DNA of 64,000 nt from Pimelobacter simplex (lineage in GTDB: Bacteria; Actinomycetota; Actinomycetes; Propionibacteriales; Nocardioidaceae). The stretch is from positions 1 through 64,000 of the forward strand of contig JADCLI010000028.1 in the NCBI GenBank assembly GCA_016803235.1. The letters are read 5' to 3'. Shown here piece after piece: positions 25,044-33,300 of the stretch. Positions within the stretch are counted from its first letter, which is position 1; each line of letters begins with the position of its first letter. The notes beneath the pieces are model-generated. The model ran no database searches. It was not told the origin of the DNA and worked only from the letters and a program-made list of their open reading frames with translations. The position numbers and the translations under genes were made by a program.

Positions 25044-25478
25044 TCAGCGGTTGTTGATCGTGGCCCGGTAGCGCCGGTGCGAGGCGTCGGTGGGCACGAG
25101 GAACAGCGAGGTCGCCCGGAACCTGCGGCGCCGCACGGTGTAGGTCCCCTGGCCCGGTCCCGGCCGCGTGGTGGTGAAGGTGAGCTCGAAGCTGCGGTTG
25201 GAGCCCTTCGTCACGAGCGGGATGTTGGAGACGTCGACGAGCCTCATCCGCAGCCGCACGCCCGGTCCGGTCACGATGAACCGCGCCTTGCGGTGCTTCT
25301 TGAAGCGCTCGCGGCGGTAGAGCCTCGCGTTGCGGGTGAACGCCCGCTCGGCGACCTCGACCGGGGCCGCCCCGAGGCCGGGTACGGCGGCCGCGACCGG
25401 CGGCGCGAGGCCGACGGCGGCCACGGCGACGCCCGTGGCGGTGGCCCCGAGGACGGTACGGCGGGTCAGCTCGGTCAT
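25044..25478 (-). CDS. Tat-exported DUF6916-like protein
   Basis: 144 residues. The N-terminus LTRRTVLGATATGVAVAAVGLAPPVAAAVPG is a twin-arginine signal peptide. The rest has the DUF6916 pattern: RFIVTGPGVRLRMRLVDVSNIP, RSFELTFTTTRPGPGQGTYTV, then SLFLVPTDASHRRYRATIN (F-x-L-x-F..P..QGTY..LFLVP...YEA-type ending). The ATG overlaps the TGA of the long upstream GNAT frame (ATGA). It is the last gene of the operon with the tail-collar genes. It is probably a small extracellular beta-rich partner; no activity is known. Confidence 0.75.
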   Translation of the reverse strand: MTELTRRTVLGATATGVAVAAVGLAPPVAAAVPGLGAAPVEVAERAFTRNARLYRRERFKKHRKARFIVTGPGVRLRMRLVDVSNIPLVTKGSNRSFELTFTTTRPGPGQGTYTVRRRRFRATSLFLVPTDASHRRYRATINNR

Positions 25479-26293
25479 CGACGCTCTCCTAGGCTGGCTG
25501 CATGACTGCGTGGTTGGACTTCGAGGACTTCTCCGGCCTCGTGGGCGAGCGCTTCACGACGGTGGTCGGGGACGACGCCGAGGTGCTCCTCACGCTCACC
25601 GAGGCCGTGCTGGGGGCGGAGCCGGGCGGGCCCGGCCCGGACGGCACTCCACGACGCCAGTTCTCCCTCGTGTTCGCCGGGCCTGCGCTGCCCGCGCTCG
25701 GCCAGGGCACCCGCGAGCTCAGCCACGCCGGCCTCGGTGTCGTCGCGCTCTTCCTGGTGCCCGTCGGCGGCGACGCCGACGGCATCCGCTACCAGGCCGC
25801 CTTCGCCTGAGCGCCACTCGAGCAGGCAGCGGATCCCCCGGTCCTCGACCCGCTGGAACCCGAGCCGCTCGTAGAGTCCGCTCGCCCGGTGGCCGGTCTC
25901 GACGTGCAGGCTGACCGTCCGGCCTCCGGCCGCGGCCCGGTCCATCACCGCGCGGACCAGCGCGCCGCCGATCCCCCGGCCCTGGAAGCCCGGGAGGAGC
26001 GCGATGTCGACGATCCGGACGTCGTGCTCCCGCTCGGAGAGGTAGAGCCGGCCCGCCGGCCGGCCGTCGACCTCCACGACGTCGAAGGATCCGTGGGGAT
26101 GGGCGGCCCGGTACTGCCGGTCCTGGAGGCCGAACTGCATCCGCTCGAACGCCTCGCGCTGCCCCGGCTGCCAGGTGGCGAGGTCGAGCTCGTCGGCCCG
26201 GCCGGCGGCGTACACCGCGACCAGCAGCGGCTCGTCTGCCGGGCTCGCAGGCCGCAGGCGCACGCAGCGCCCCGCCACGACGACGGTGGTCAT
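25475..26293 (-). CDS. GNAT acetyltransferase with an antisense C-terminal extension
   Basis: A 272-codon frame starting at the ATG at 26293, 7 nt after the third collar gene. Residues 1-163 are a complete GNAT domain: VVVAGRCVRLRPASPADEPLLVAVYAAG, RIVDIALLPGFQGRGIGGALVRAVMD (acetyl-CoA loop Q/R-G-x-G-x-G/A) and SGLYERLGFQRVEDRGIRCLLEW. The remaining ~105 codons lie exactly opposite a plus-strand DUF6916 gene and have low-complexity composition, so they are probably incidental. Even so, the frame's TGA overlaps the ATG of the next operon gene. It may acetylate an operon partner (inference). The true C-terminus is uncertain. Confidence 0.75.
   Translation of the reverse strand: MTTVVVAGRCVRLRPASPADEPLLVAVYAAGRADELDLATWQPGQREAFERMQFGLQDRQYRAAHPHGSFDVVEVDGRPAGRLYLSEREHDVRIVDIALLPGFQGRGIGGALVRAVMDRAAAGGRTVSLHVETGHRASGLYERLGFQRVEDRGIRCLLEWRSGEGGLVADAVGVAADGHQEERDDTEAGVAELAGALAERGQRRPGEHEGELASWSAVRAGPARLRPQHGLGEREEHLGVVPDHRREALAHEAGEVLEVQPRSHAASLGERR
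25502..25810 (+). CDS. DUF6916 family protein, antisense to the GNAT gene
   Basis: 102 residues, no signal peptide. The sequence is a textbook DUF6916 domain: WLDFEDFSGLVGERFTTVVG, VLLTLTEAVLG, RRQFSLVFAGPALPALGQGTRELSHAGLGVVALFLVPVGGDADGIRYQAAF. It is on the opposite strand to its operon neighbours, starts 23 nt from the divergent Tat-DUF6916 gene, and ends where the GNAT fold ends, so the two genes overlap tail to tail over the whole 309 nt. DUF6916 proteins recur next to tail-collar genes; the role is unknown. I judge this strand to be the real coding strand for the overlap. Confidence 0.75.
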   Translation: MTAWLDFEDFSGLVGERFTTVVGDDAEVLLTLTEAVLGAEPGGPGPDGTPRRQFSLVFAGPALPALGQGTRELSHAGLGVVALFLVPVGGDADGIRYQAAFA

Positions 26294-26300
26294 CGCGGGC

Positions 26301-26822
26301 TCATCCCCGCGCGGGGAACACGCCCTGGAGCGCGATGCAGAAGTTGAAGGTCAGGTAGGGCTGCATGTTGTTGTGGGGCAGCGACCCGCCGGCGACCGAC
26401 AGTGCCGAGAACGCGAGATGGCCGTTCGACGACGCCTGGTAGAGGGTGCCGCCCGAGGACAGGGCGAAGGACGCGTTGGGGTTCGGCGTGCTGGTGTCCG
26501 CGAGGTCGGCCGTGTCGGCCCGCAGCGTGTGGGTGTGCGCCGGGATCTCGGACTCGAGCAGGGTGACGGTCCTGGTGCCGGACGCCTCGCCGACGAACCG
26601 TTCGGTGAGCCCAGGGCCCTGTCCTTGGCCCAGCGGCGCCGCGCCCTGCAGGTTCGGCAGGGCGAAGGTCGACTTCCCGTCGCCGCCGTACATCGTGCCG
26701 AGCAGCGAGAAGAGCGCGGTGTTCTGGGAGATCGGCATCAGCTGTCCGTCGCAGAACGCCCAGCCCGTGGGCGCGAAGTTGAAGGGGAAGATGCGGATCT
26801 CCGCAACGAAGGGGTCGGCCAT
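26301..26822 (-). CDS. Tail-collar (TTTC) domain protein, copy 1
   Basis: 173 residues, no signal peptide. Starts ADPFVAEIRIFPFNFAPTGWAFCDGQLMPISQNTALFSLLGTMYGGDGKSTFALPNLQG, the phage tail collar / microcystin-dependent-protein (MdpB) signature. It then has LLESEIPAHTHTLRA with an H-x-H motif and a conserved end LPHNNMQPYLTFNFCIALQGVFPARG. It is one of three tandem paralogues of nearly equal length separated by 7-9 nt. In phages this domain is a trimeric tail-fibre part; here there are no other phage structural genes. Secretion route and function are unknown. Confidence 0.9.
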   Translation of the reverse strand: MADPFVAEIRIFPFNFAPTGWAFCDGQLMPISQNTALFSLLGTMYGGDGKSTFALPNLQGAAPLGQGQGPGLTERFVGEASGTRTVTLLESEIPAHTHTLRADTADLADTSTPNPNASFALSSGGTLYQASSNGHLAFSALSVAGGSLPHNNMQPYLTFNFCIALQGVFPARG

Positions 26823-26831
26823 GATCCGTCC

Positions 26832-27356
26832 TCAGGTCTGGCTCGGGAAGATGCCGAACAGGGAGATGATGAAGCTCACGCACAGGAAGGGCTGCATGTT
26901 GTCGTGGGGCTGGGAGCCTCCCACCGGGTCGATCGCGCCCGCCGCGAAGCCGGCGTTCGGGACCTCGTTGACGAACGGGACGACGTTGAGCGACATCGCG
27001 GGCAGGTTGCCGGCCGGGGACACCTGGTTGCCCGGCTGGCCGTCGACCGCCGTCACCGCGTGCGTGTGGGACGGGATCTGCTGTGCGCTCAGGGTGACCG
27101 TCTCGGTCCCGCCGGTCTCGCCGATCTGGTAGGTGGTCCCGGAGGCGGTGCTGGTGCCCATGTGGATCGGGACGCGGCTCTGCAGGTCGGGCAGGGCGAA
27201 GGTCTCCTGGCCGTCGCCGCCGTAGGTGGTGCCGATCAGCTGGAACAGGGTCTCGTTCTCGCTGATGGGCAGCAGCGCACCGTTGCAGAACGCCCAGCCC
27301 ACGGGGGCGAAGTTGCCGCCGAACATCCGGATCTCGCCGACATAGGGTTGTGCCAC
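26832..27356 (-). CDS. Tail-collar (TTTC) domain protein, copy 2
   Basis: 174 residues from the GTG at 27356 with AGGAGA upstream. AQPYVGEIRMFGGNFAPVGWAFCNGALLPISENETLFQLIGTTYGGDGQETFALPDLQSRVPIHMG is followed by VTLSAQQIPSHTHAVTA, then a variable Asn/Pro/Val-rich insert and SQPHDNMQPFLCVSFIISLFGIFPSQT. The core and the end match the two neighbours while the middle diverges, as expected for a conserved oligomerising frame with a variable distal part. The last residues are more hydrophobic than in the other two copies. It is in the same operon as the giant secreted protein. Confidence 0.9.
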   Translation of the reverse strand: MAQPYVGEIRMFGGNFAPVGWAFCNGALLPISENETLFQLIGTTYGGDGQETFALPDLQSRVPIHMGTSTASGTTYQIGETGGTETVTLSAQQIPSHTHAVTAVDGQPGNQVSPAGNLPAMSLNVVPFVNEVPNAGFAAGAIDPVGGSQPHDNMQPFLCVSFIISLFGIFPSQT

Positions 27357-27364
27357 TGGTTCTC

Positions 27365-27865
27365 CTAGCTGTGGCTCGGGAAGATTCCCTGCAGCGCGAT
27401 GCAGAAGCTCACGGTCAGGAACGGTTGACGGTTCTCGTGGGGCTGGCCGCCACCGACGGGCGTCACGGATGCCGGGTGCAGGGTCGTCGTCGCGGGGCCC
27501 GACCGGTAGGCGTTGTTGGCGCCGCCCAGGTAGGCCCCGGCCGGGCTCGCGGTGCCGCCGGTGGCGCTCGCCGAGACCCGCACCGGGTGGGTGTGGGCGG
27601 GGAGCTCGTTGGCCGTGACCGTGTGGAAGTCCTGGCCGCCGGCCTGCCCGGTGATGAACCCCTCGCCCATGTGGATCGGCACGCGGCCGCGCAGGTCCGG
27701 CAGGGCGAAGGTGGTCTGGCCGTTGCCACCGTAGGCGGTGCCGAGCAGCGCGAACAGCGCCTGGTTCTGGTTGATCGGCAGGAACTGGCCGTTGCACAGG
27801 GCCCAGCCCTTGGGCGGGAAGTTGAACGACATCAGCCGGATCTCGGAGAGGAAGGGCTCAGCCAC
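27365..27865 (-). CDS. Tail-collar (TTTC) domain protein, copy 3
   Basis: 166 residues, GTG start with a perfect AGGAGG upstream. AEPFLSEIRLMSFNFPPKGWALCNGQFLPINQNQALFALLGTAYGGNGQTTFALPDLRGRVPIHMGEGF is the collar signature. NELPAHTHPVRVSASATGG carries the H-x-H, and the end is QPHENRQPFLTVSFCIALQGIFPSHS. It is the first of the three collar genes after the giant secreted protein (48 nt gap), and its strong ribosome-binding site suggests high translation. The role is unknown; it is homologous to MdpB-type proteins. Confidence 0.9.
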   Translation of the reverse strand: MAEPFLSEIRLMSFNFPPKGWALCNGQFLPINQNQALFALLGTAYGGNGQTTFALPDLRGRVPIHMGEGFITGQAGGQDFHTVTANELPAHTHPVRVSASATGGTASPAGAYLGGANNAYRSGPATTTLHPASVTPVGGGQPHENRQPFLTVSFCIALQGIFPSHS

Positions 27866-27913
27866 GGGGCCTCCTGGCGGTCGCGGGGCGGTGGGCGGGG
27901 TGAGGGTCGCCGA

Positions 27914-30900
27914 TCACGGGACCACCGGTGCAGGACAGGACGCGGCGTTGACGAAGCCGGCGCCGGTGGGCACGTTGTTGCTGGCGAGTGCGAGCGGGGT
28001 GTTGAGCGGGTTGTTGGCCACCAGGAAGGCCTGCACCGCGGTGTTGTCCCCCACCGCTCCCGCATACCCCGGGAGCTGGACGGTGGTCGCCATTCGCTGC
28101 CGGAGCCGGACGTCGTACGACGACGCGGGGCCGGCCTGGTCGAACCCGCTTGCCGCGATGTCGTTGGTCCGGATGTCGGCGCAGGTGGTGAAGCTGTCGC
28201 CGACCTGGGTGCCGATGTTGTAGTGGATGCCGTTCTTCGGGATCCCGAGCGTGCCGGCCGTGGTGCCGGGCTCGGCCACGACGTTGCGCAGCACGGTGGT
28301 GTTCATGAATCCGGTCTCCACGCCGGCGCCGCTGCCGGCCAGCACCTCGATGCCGTGGTTGTTGTACTGACGGATCGCGTTGTCGGTGACCGACCAGGTC
28401 GAGACCCCGCTGCCCATCTGCTGGAGCTTCAGCGCCGAGCCCTCCGCCGACCCCGAGTTGGCCACGCCGCTCACACCGATGGTGTTGTTCGTGAACACGC
28501 CCTGTTGGACTGCTCCGCCGACGCCCTTGACGATCAGCACGCCGGGCCCGACGGCGTCGCGGAAGGTGTTGTCGTCCACCTCCATGGTGGCGTTGCCGCC
28601 GGTGCCACTGTGGAAGATCGAGACGCCGCCGCCGCCGGTGGCGATCGCCGGGTGGCTGTTGGAGAAGGCGTTGCCGGTGAGGGTCAGGGAGGAGGCCCCG
28701 GCGCCGCTCAGCTCGACGCCGAGCAGGTCGCCCGCGGCACTGTTGAACGTGTTGGCGGTGATCGTGGCGTCCACTGCCCCCGCGCCCGGCTCGGTGATGA
28801 CCGACAGCGCGTCGTTGCCGGTGAGCGAGCCGTTGGCGCCGAAGGTGACGTGGTCGACGGTCAGGGTGAGCGAGCCGCTGGCGTTGTCGATCCGCAGACC
28901 GTCCTCGACCCCGCCGCTGACGTGGGTGTCGGTGACGGACACGGCACCCGTGGCGTTCTGGAGCAGGATCGCCGAGTCGTCGTACGGCGTCGCGCCGTTG
29001 GTCCCGTTGGTCCCGTTGACCACGCTGTGGGCGAGCGTCATGCCGGCGACGCCGGAGCCGCGGACGGCGTAGTTGCTGTGGTCGTGGATCCACATCCGGG
29101 TCAGCGACGGTGCCTTGGTGTTGGTCAGGACGACGCCGGCACCGTCCGGGGTGCTGCTCGAGCTGTCGGCCCCGGTGCTGCCGCTGATGGTGCCGCCGCT
29201 GCAGCCGCTGGTGTTCGCCGCGGTGCACGTGCCGCCGGTGCCGGTCACGGTGAGCGATCCGCTGCTGCCGGTGTCGGCGAGCAGGATGCCGCCCGCGCCG
29301 CCGGCGGAGTCGATCCGGGCGAAGGTCAGGCCGGTGGCGCCGATGGCGGTCGAGGTGATCCACAGCGCGCGGCCCGTGCCAGAGCTGATCGTGTTGGCGC
29401 TGCCGGCCACCGTGATGGTGCCGCTGGAGGAGGCCCGGATGCCGTCCCCACTGGTCGTGGTCACGGCCAGGCCGCCGGTGACGGTCAGCGTGTGCCCGGT
29501 GCTCGCGTTCATCGCCACGGCCGTGCTCGCGCCGGTGCTGAGCGTCTTGGTGGCGCCGCTGAGCACCGTGGTGCCCCCGGTGTTCCCGCTGAGCACGATG
29601 CCGCCGCCGGCGTCCGCACCGTCGGTGAGCGAGCCGCTGAGCGTGACCGTTCCGCCGGTGCGACCGCTCACCTCGAGGGTGCCGCCCGGCCCGTCGGTGA
29701 TCGGACCGGGATAGGTGATCGCGCCACTGCCGGCGTTGACGTCGAACGCCGTGGTCTGGGCCCCCGAGACGGAACCGCTGGTGGCACTGAACGTCCCTGC
29801 GCCGAGGCCGTCGAGGTTGATGCCCTTCGTGGCGCTGCCGGTCGACGTCACCTCGCCGAAGGAGAGGGCCGAGCCGGCAGCGGTGGTCGCGTCGACCGCC
29901 GGGCCGCCCTCGGTGCGCACGTCGGTGGTCTGGACGGTGACCGCGCCGGTGCCCTGCAGCTGCAGACCGGCGGCCCCGCCGGAGCCGGACGTCGCGGTGT
30001 TGTCGATGACCACGTCCTGGAGCGAGAAGGCACCGGTCGTGCTCACCAGCGAGACGCCGGCCTTGGTGCCGGCAGCACCGGTGTCGACGACGCGCAGGTT
30101 GCGCAGCACGCCGCCCACGTCACCGGACCCGCCCGCGATGCCGCTGCTGGTGCCCGACGGGTCGAGGGTCAGGCCCGCGACCGTGTTGCCGGCCGCGAGA
30201 GCCACCACGTCGGTGCCGCTGGCCGTGAGCAGCGGCCGCTGACCGGCGACGCCGGCGCTGAGCGTGACGCCGCCGACGACGAGGTCCTCGACCTCGCCGA
30301 GCAGGCGCTGGTCCGCCTTCAGGACGATCCCGGCCGCGTACCCGGTGCTGGTGCCGTCGCCCGCGTCGACGTAGATGGTCTGGCCGGCACCCGAGGAGGT
30401 CTGGGCCTGGGCGAGGGTGTCGAACGGCGCGGTCGAGGTGCCGCTGTCGCCGGCGCCGTCGTTGGCGACGTACCAGACGCAGCCGCTCACCTCCACCGTC
30501 ACCGACCCGGCGCCGATCGCGGCGCCGCCGGGGTCGTTGTCGGTGACCTGGTAGCTGAAGCTGTCGCTCGTGATGCAGCCGACGGGTGGGGTGTAGACGA
30601 AGTCGCCGTCGGCCTGCAGGGTGACCGATCCGCCCTGGGTCGTGCTGACGGTGGCCGCGACCACGGTGACGGCGCCCGGCGTCTCGGCGTCGTCCGTGCC
30701 GGACAGCACGTCGGCGGTCGTCGTCTTGCGGGGCCCGGTCGCGGAAGGCTGGCCGTCGGTCGGGTCGTCGACGACCAGGACGGTGTTGCCCACGGCGGCA
30801 GCTGCGCCACTCAGGGTGAGTGGCGCGACGGTCGGGGCGTCGTTGACGCAGGTCACGGTCACGGACACGGTCGCGGTGGAGCCACCGGTGATCGTGTAGG

Positions 30901-33151
30901 TGAAGGTGTCGGGCGTCCCGCCCGGCTCGGTGTTGCAGTAGTCGGCGTCGGGCGTGTAGCCGACGGTGGAGCCGTTGGTGGTCGTGACGCCGTTGCCCGC
31001 CGGGGTGACCGACAGGACCTGGGGCGAGTCGTCGCCGATCTGGTCGTTGACCATCACCGTGAGGGGTCCGGACTCGTCCTCGGTGATCGTCACGGCGTCG
31101 TCGACGGCGGTCGAGGGGTCGACCACGCAGGTGACCGTCATCGCGACGGAGGCGCTCGTGCCGCCGGTGATCGTGTAGGTGAAGGTGTCGGGAGCGCCGC
31201 CGGGCGGGTCGTTGCAGTAGTTGGCCGCCGGCGCGTAGGTCAGCCCGGTGCCGCCACCGGTGATCGCCACGGAGCCGTTCGCCGGCTGGGTCACGGCGGT
31301 GACCTTCGGGGTGAGGCCGTCGGGGTCGAGGTCGTTGGCCAGGACGGGGACGGCACTCGCCCCGCTGTCCTCGCCCACCGTGGCGGTGTCGGCGACGGCG
31401 GTCGCCGCGTCCGCCACGCAGGTGACGGTGACGGCGACGGTCGCGGAGTCGCCACCCGGGGCCAGGGCGTAGGTGAACGTGTCCGCCGCTCCCCCGGACC
31501 CGCTGTTGCAGTAGTTCGCGTCGGGCGTGTAGGTCAGTCCGGTGCCGCCGCCGGTGAGCGCCACGAGGCCGTTGCCGGGCTGCGTGACGGACCCGATCGT
31601 GAACGGGTCGCCGTCGGCATCGGTGTCGTTGCCGAGGACGAGGAACGGGGTCGCGGCCGAGTCCTCCGGCAGCGTCTGGACGTCGTCGACGGCGACCGGC
31701 AGGTCGTCGACGCAGGTCACCGTCATCGCGACCGAGGTCGACGAACCGCCGTTGATCGCGTAGGTGAACGTGTCCGTCCCGCCGCCCGGGGCGGCGTTGC
31801 AGTAGTCGGCCGCCGGCCGGTAGGTCAGGCCCGTCCCGCCACCGGTGATCGCCACGGCGCCGTTCCCGGGCTGCGTGATCGACACGACCAGCCGGTCGCC
31901 GCCGTCGACGTCGGTGTCGTTCGCCAGCACGTCGACCGCGGTCGCCGGGGCGTCCTCGCTCACGGTCGCGCTGTCCGCGACGGCCACCGGCGCGTCGTCG
32001 AGGCAGGTCACCTGCACCGAGACGGTCGCCGTGGCACCGCCGGGTGTCAGCGTGTAGGTGAAGGTGTCGGGGTTCGTCCCGGGCGGGTCGGAGCAGAAGT
32101 CGGCGTCCGGCTGGTAGGTCAGGCCCGTCCCGCCACCGGTGACGACGACGGCGCCGTCGCCTGGCTGGGTCACGGACGCGATGGTGAGCTGGTCGCCGTC
32201 GACGTCGGTGTCGTTGGCGAGCACGTCGATCGCGGCGGCCGGGGCATCCTCGTCGACCGACGCGAGGTCGTCGGCGGCCGTGGGGTCATCGGGCTGGCAG
32301 GCGACGGCGACGGTGACGCGGCCGACGTCGGTGCGACCGGTGCCGTCGGCCACGGTGTAGTCGAAGCGCGCGGTCCCGCAGTGGTCGGGCTCGGGGGTGA
32401 ACCGGACCGTCGTGCCGACGATCTGGACGGTGCCTCCGATCGGGTCGGAGACCGCGGTGACCGTGAGCGGGTCACCGTCAGGGTCGGTGTCGTTGGCCGC
32501 CGGGCTGCCCGCACCGCTCACCGGCAGGTCGAGCGCGGTGTCCTCGTCGGTGCTGGCGTCGTCGTCCACCGCGACCGGAGCACCGGGCACCGAGGGGGTC
32601 GGGGGCGGCGGTGGCGGCGGCGCGTCGTCCTCGCCCGGTCCTGCGTCGAGCAGGTCCTTGCCGCGCCCACCGCGCAGGTCGTCGTCGCCGCGACCGCCCT
32701 CCAGCCGGTCGCCGCCCGGACCACCGCGCAGGGTGTCCGCGCCGGTGCCACCGCGCAGCAGGTCGTCGCCCTCGCCGCCGTCGAGGTGGTCGGCACCGCC
32801 GCCACCGCGCAGCAGGTCGTCGCCGCCGCTGCCCCACAGCACGTCGTCACCGGGGCCACCGTCGACGACGTCGTCGCCCGGTCCGCCGCTGATGACGTCG
32901 TCGCCCGCCCCGCCGGAGATCCGGTCGTTGCCGCCGCGCGCGCAGATGACGTCACGGCCCGCCGTGCCGGTCAGGACGTCGGGGCCGGGCGTGCCGACGA
33001 TCGTGCAGGCGCTGCGCGCCGGCGGCGTCGGGGTCGGTCCGGTCGCCGGCGTCGCCGCGACGGCCGGCACGGCCACGGCGACGAGGAGTGCCGCGGCCCC
33101 GATCCCCTGCGCCGTCCTGGTTGCCTGCACGAGCGCACGACCGACCGCCAT
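27914..33151 (-). CDS. Giant secreted RTX / tandem cadherin-like / beta-helix protein
   Basis: 1745 residues from the ATG at 33151 (GAGGAA upstream). Order of parts: signal peptide (ARALVQ..AAALLVAVAVPAVAA); RTX-type Ca2+-binding nonapeptides at about 55-170 (repeated GGxGDDxLxGG); an Asp/Pro linker; six ~95-residue cadherin/Ig-like repeats at about 190-760 (AVDD..EDx..VLANDTDxDGD..TQPGNG.....GGGTGLTYxP..DYCN...DTFTYT....TVTC), each with two Cys; a seventh divergent module; then a right-handed parallel beta-helix from about 880 to the end (WYVANDGAGDSGTSTAPFDTLAQA onward). There is no LPxTG motif, membrane helix or S-layer anchor, so it may be released or held by partners. It is the first gene of the collar operon. 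Likely an adhesin or matrix protein. Confidence 0.88.
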   Translation of the reverse strand: MAVGRALVQATRTAQGIGAAALLVAVAVPAVAATPATGPTPTPPARSACTIVGTPGPDVLTGTAGRDVICARGGNDRISGGAGDDVISGGPGDDVVDGGPGDDVLWGSGGDDLLRGGGGADHLDGGEGDDLLRGGTGADTLRGGPGGDRLEGGRGDDDLRGGRGKDLLDAGPGEDDAPPPPPPPTPSVPGAPVAVDDDASTDEDTALDLPVSGAGSPAANDTDPDGDPLTVTAVSDPIGGTVQIVGTTVRFTPEPDHCGTARFDYTVADGTGRTDVGRVTVAVACQPDDPTAADDLASVDEDAPAAAIDVLANDTDVDGDQLTIASVTQPGDGAVVVTGGGTGLTYQPDADFCSDPPGTNPDTFTYTLTPGGATATVSVQVTCLDDAPVAVADSATVSEDAPATAVDVLANDTDVDGGDRLVVSITQPGNGAVAITGGGTGLTYRPAADYCNAAPGGGTDTFTYAINGGSSTSVAMTVTCVDDLPVAVDDVQTLPEDSAATPFLVLGNDTDADGDPFTIGSVTQPGNGLVALTGGGTGLTYTPDANYCNSGSGGAADTFTYALAPGGDSATVAVTVTCVADAATAVADTATVGEDSGASAVPVLANDLDPDGLTPKVTAVTQPANGSVAITGGGTGLTYAPAANYCNDPPGGAPDTFTYTITGGTSASVAMTVTCVVDPSTAVDDAVTITEDESGPLTVMVNDQIGDDSPQVLSVTPAGNGVTTTNGSTVGYTPDADYCNTEPGGTPDTFTYTITGGSTATVSVTVTCVNDAPTVAPLTLSGAAAAVGNTVLVVDDPTDGQPSATGPRKTTTADVLSGTDDAETPGAVTVVAATVSTTQGGSVTLQADGDFVYTPPVGCITSDSFSYQVTDNDPGGAAIGAGSVTVEVSGCVWYVANDGAGDSGTSTAPFDTLAQAQTSSGAGQTIYVDAGDGTSTGYAAGIVLKADQRLLGEVEDLVVGGVTLSAGVAGQRPLLTASGTDVVALAAGNTVAGLTLDPSGTSSGIAGGSGDVGGVLRNLRVVDTGAAGTKAGVSLVSTTGAFSLQDVVIDNTATSGSGGAAGLQLQGTGAVTVQTTDVRTEGGPAVDATTAAGSALSFGEVTSTGSATKGINLDGLGAGTFSATSGSVSGAQTTAFDVNAGSGAITYPGPITDGPGGTLEVSGRTGGTVTLSGSLTDGADAGGGIVLSGNTGGTTVLSGATKTLSTGASTAVAMNASTGHTLTVTGGLAVTTTSGDGIRASSSGTITVAGSANTISSGTGRALWITSTAIGATGLTFARIDSAGGAGGILLADTGSSGSLTVTGTGGTCTAANTSGCSGGTISGSTGADSSSSTPDGAGVVLTNTKAPSLTRMWIHDHSNYAVRGSGVAGMTLAHSVVNGTNGTNGATPYDDSAILLQNATGAVSVTDTHVSGGVEDGLRIDNASGSLTLTVDHVTFGANGSLTGNDALSVITEPGAGAVDATITANTFNSAAGDLLGVELSGAGASSLTLTGNAFSNSHPAIATGGGGVSIFHSGTGGNATMEVDDNTFRDAVGPGVLIVKGVGGAVQQGVFTNNTIGVSGVANSGSAEGSALKLQQMGSGVSTWSVTDNAIRQYNNHGIEVLAGSGAGVETGFMNTTVLRNVVAEPGTTAGTLGIPKNGIHYNIGTQVGDSFTTCADIRTNDIAASGFDQAGPASSYDVRLRQRMATTVQLPGYAGAVGDNTAVQAFLVANNPLNTPLALASNNVPTGAGFVNAASCPAPVVP

Positions 33152-33250
33152 GGTGTTCCTCAGCCCCTGTGTCCCTCCGGTGCGCACGGACGACGCACCG
33201 CTCCCGGCGCACACCCTCCCACCGCGAGGGCCGGCACCGGGCCGGAATGC

Positions 33251-33280
33251 GACGACCCGGGACCAAGGTCCCGGGTCGTC
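33251..33280. terminator. Strong intrinsic terminator hairpin after tmsB
   Basis: A perfect 14-bp stem (33251-33264 with 33267-33280, GACGACCCGGGACC arm) has a 2-nt AA centre. It lies 20 nt past the methyltransferase stop and 100 nt before the giant gene's start, both on the minus strand, so it separates the two operons. Confidence 0.85.
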
Positions 33281-33300
33281 GTCGTGTCGGTCCGGTGAGG

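Noticed and set aside
25044..27865. Prophage remnant based on phage tail-collar proteins
   Set aside because: No integrase, capsid, portal, terminase, tail tube or attachment site is present; the collar triplet has GNAT and DUF6916 partners known from chromosomal loci.
27350..33298. Open frame of nearly 2000 codons on the plus strand opposite the giant gene
   Set aside because: It mirrors the repeat structure of the minus-strand RTX/cadherin protein, has no signal peptide, domain or start signal, and is explained by codon bias.
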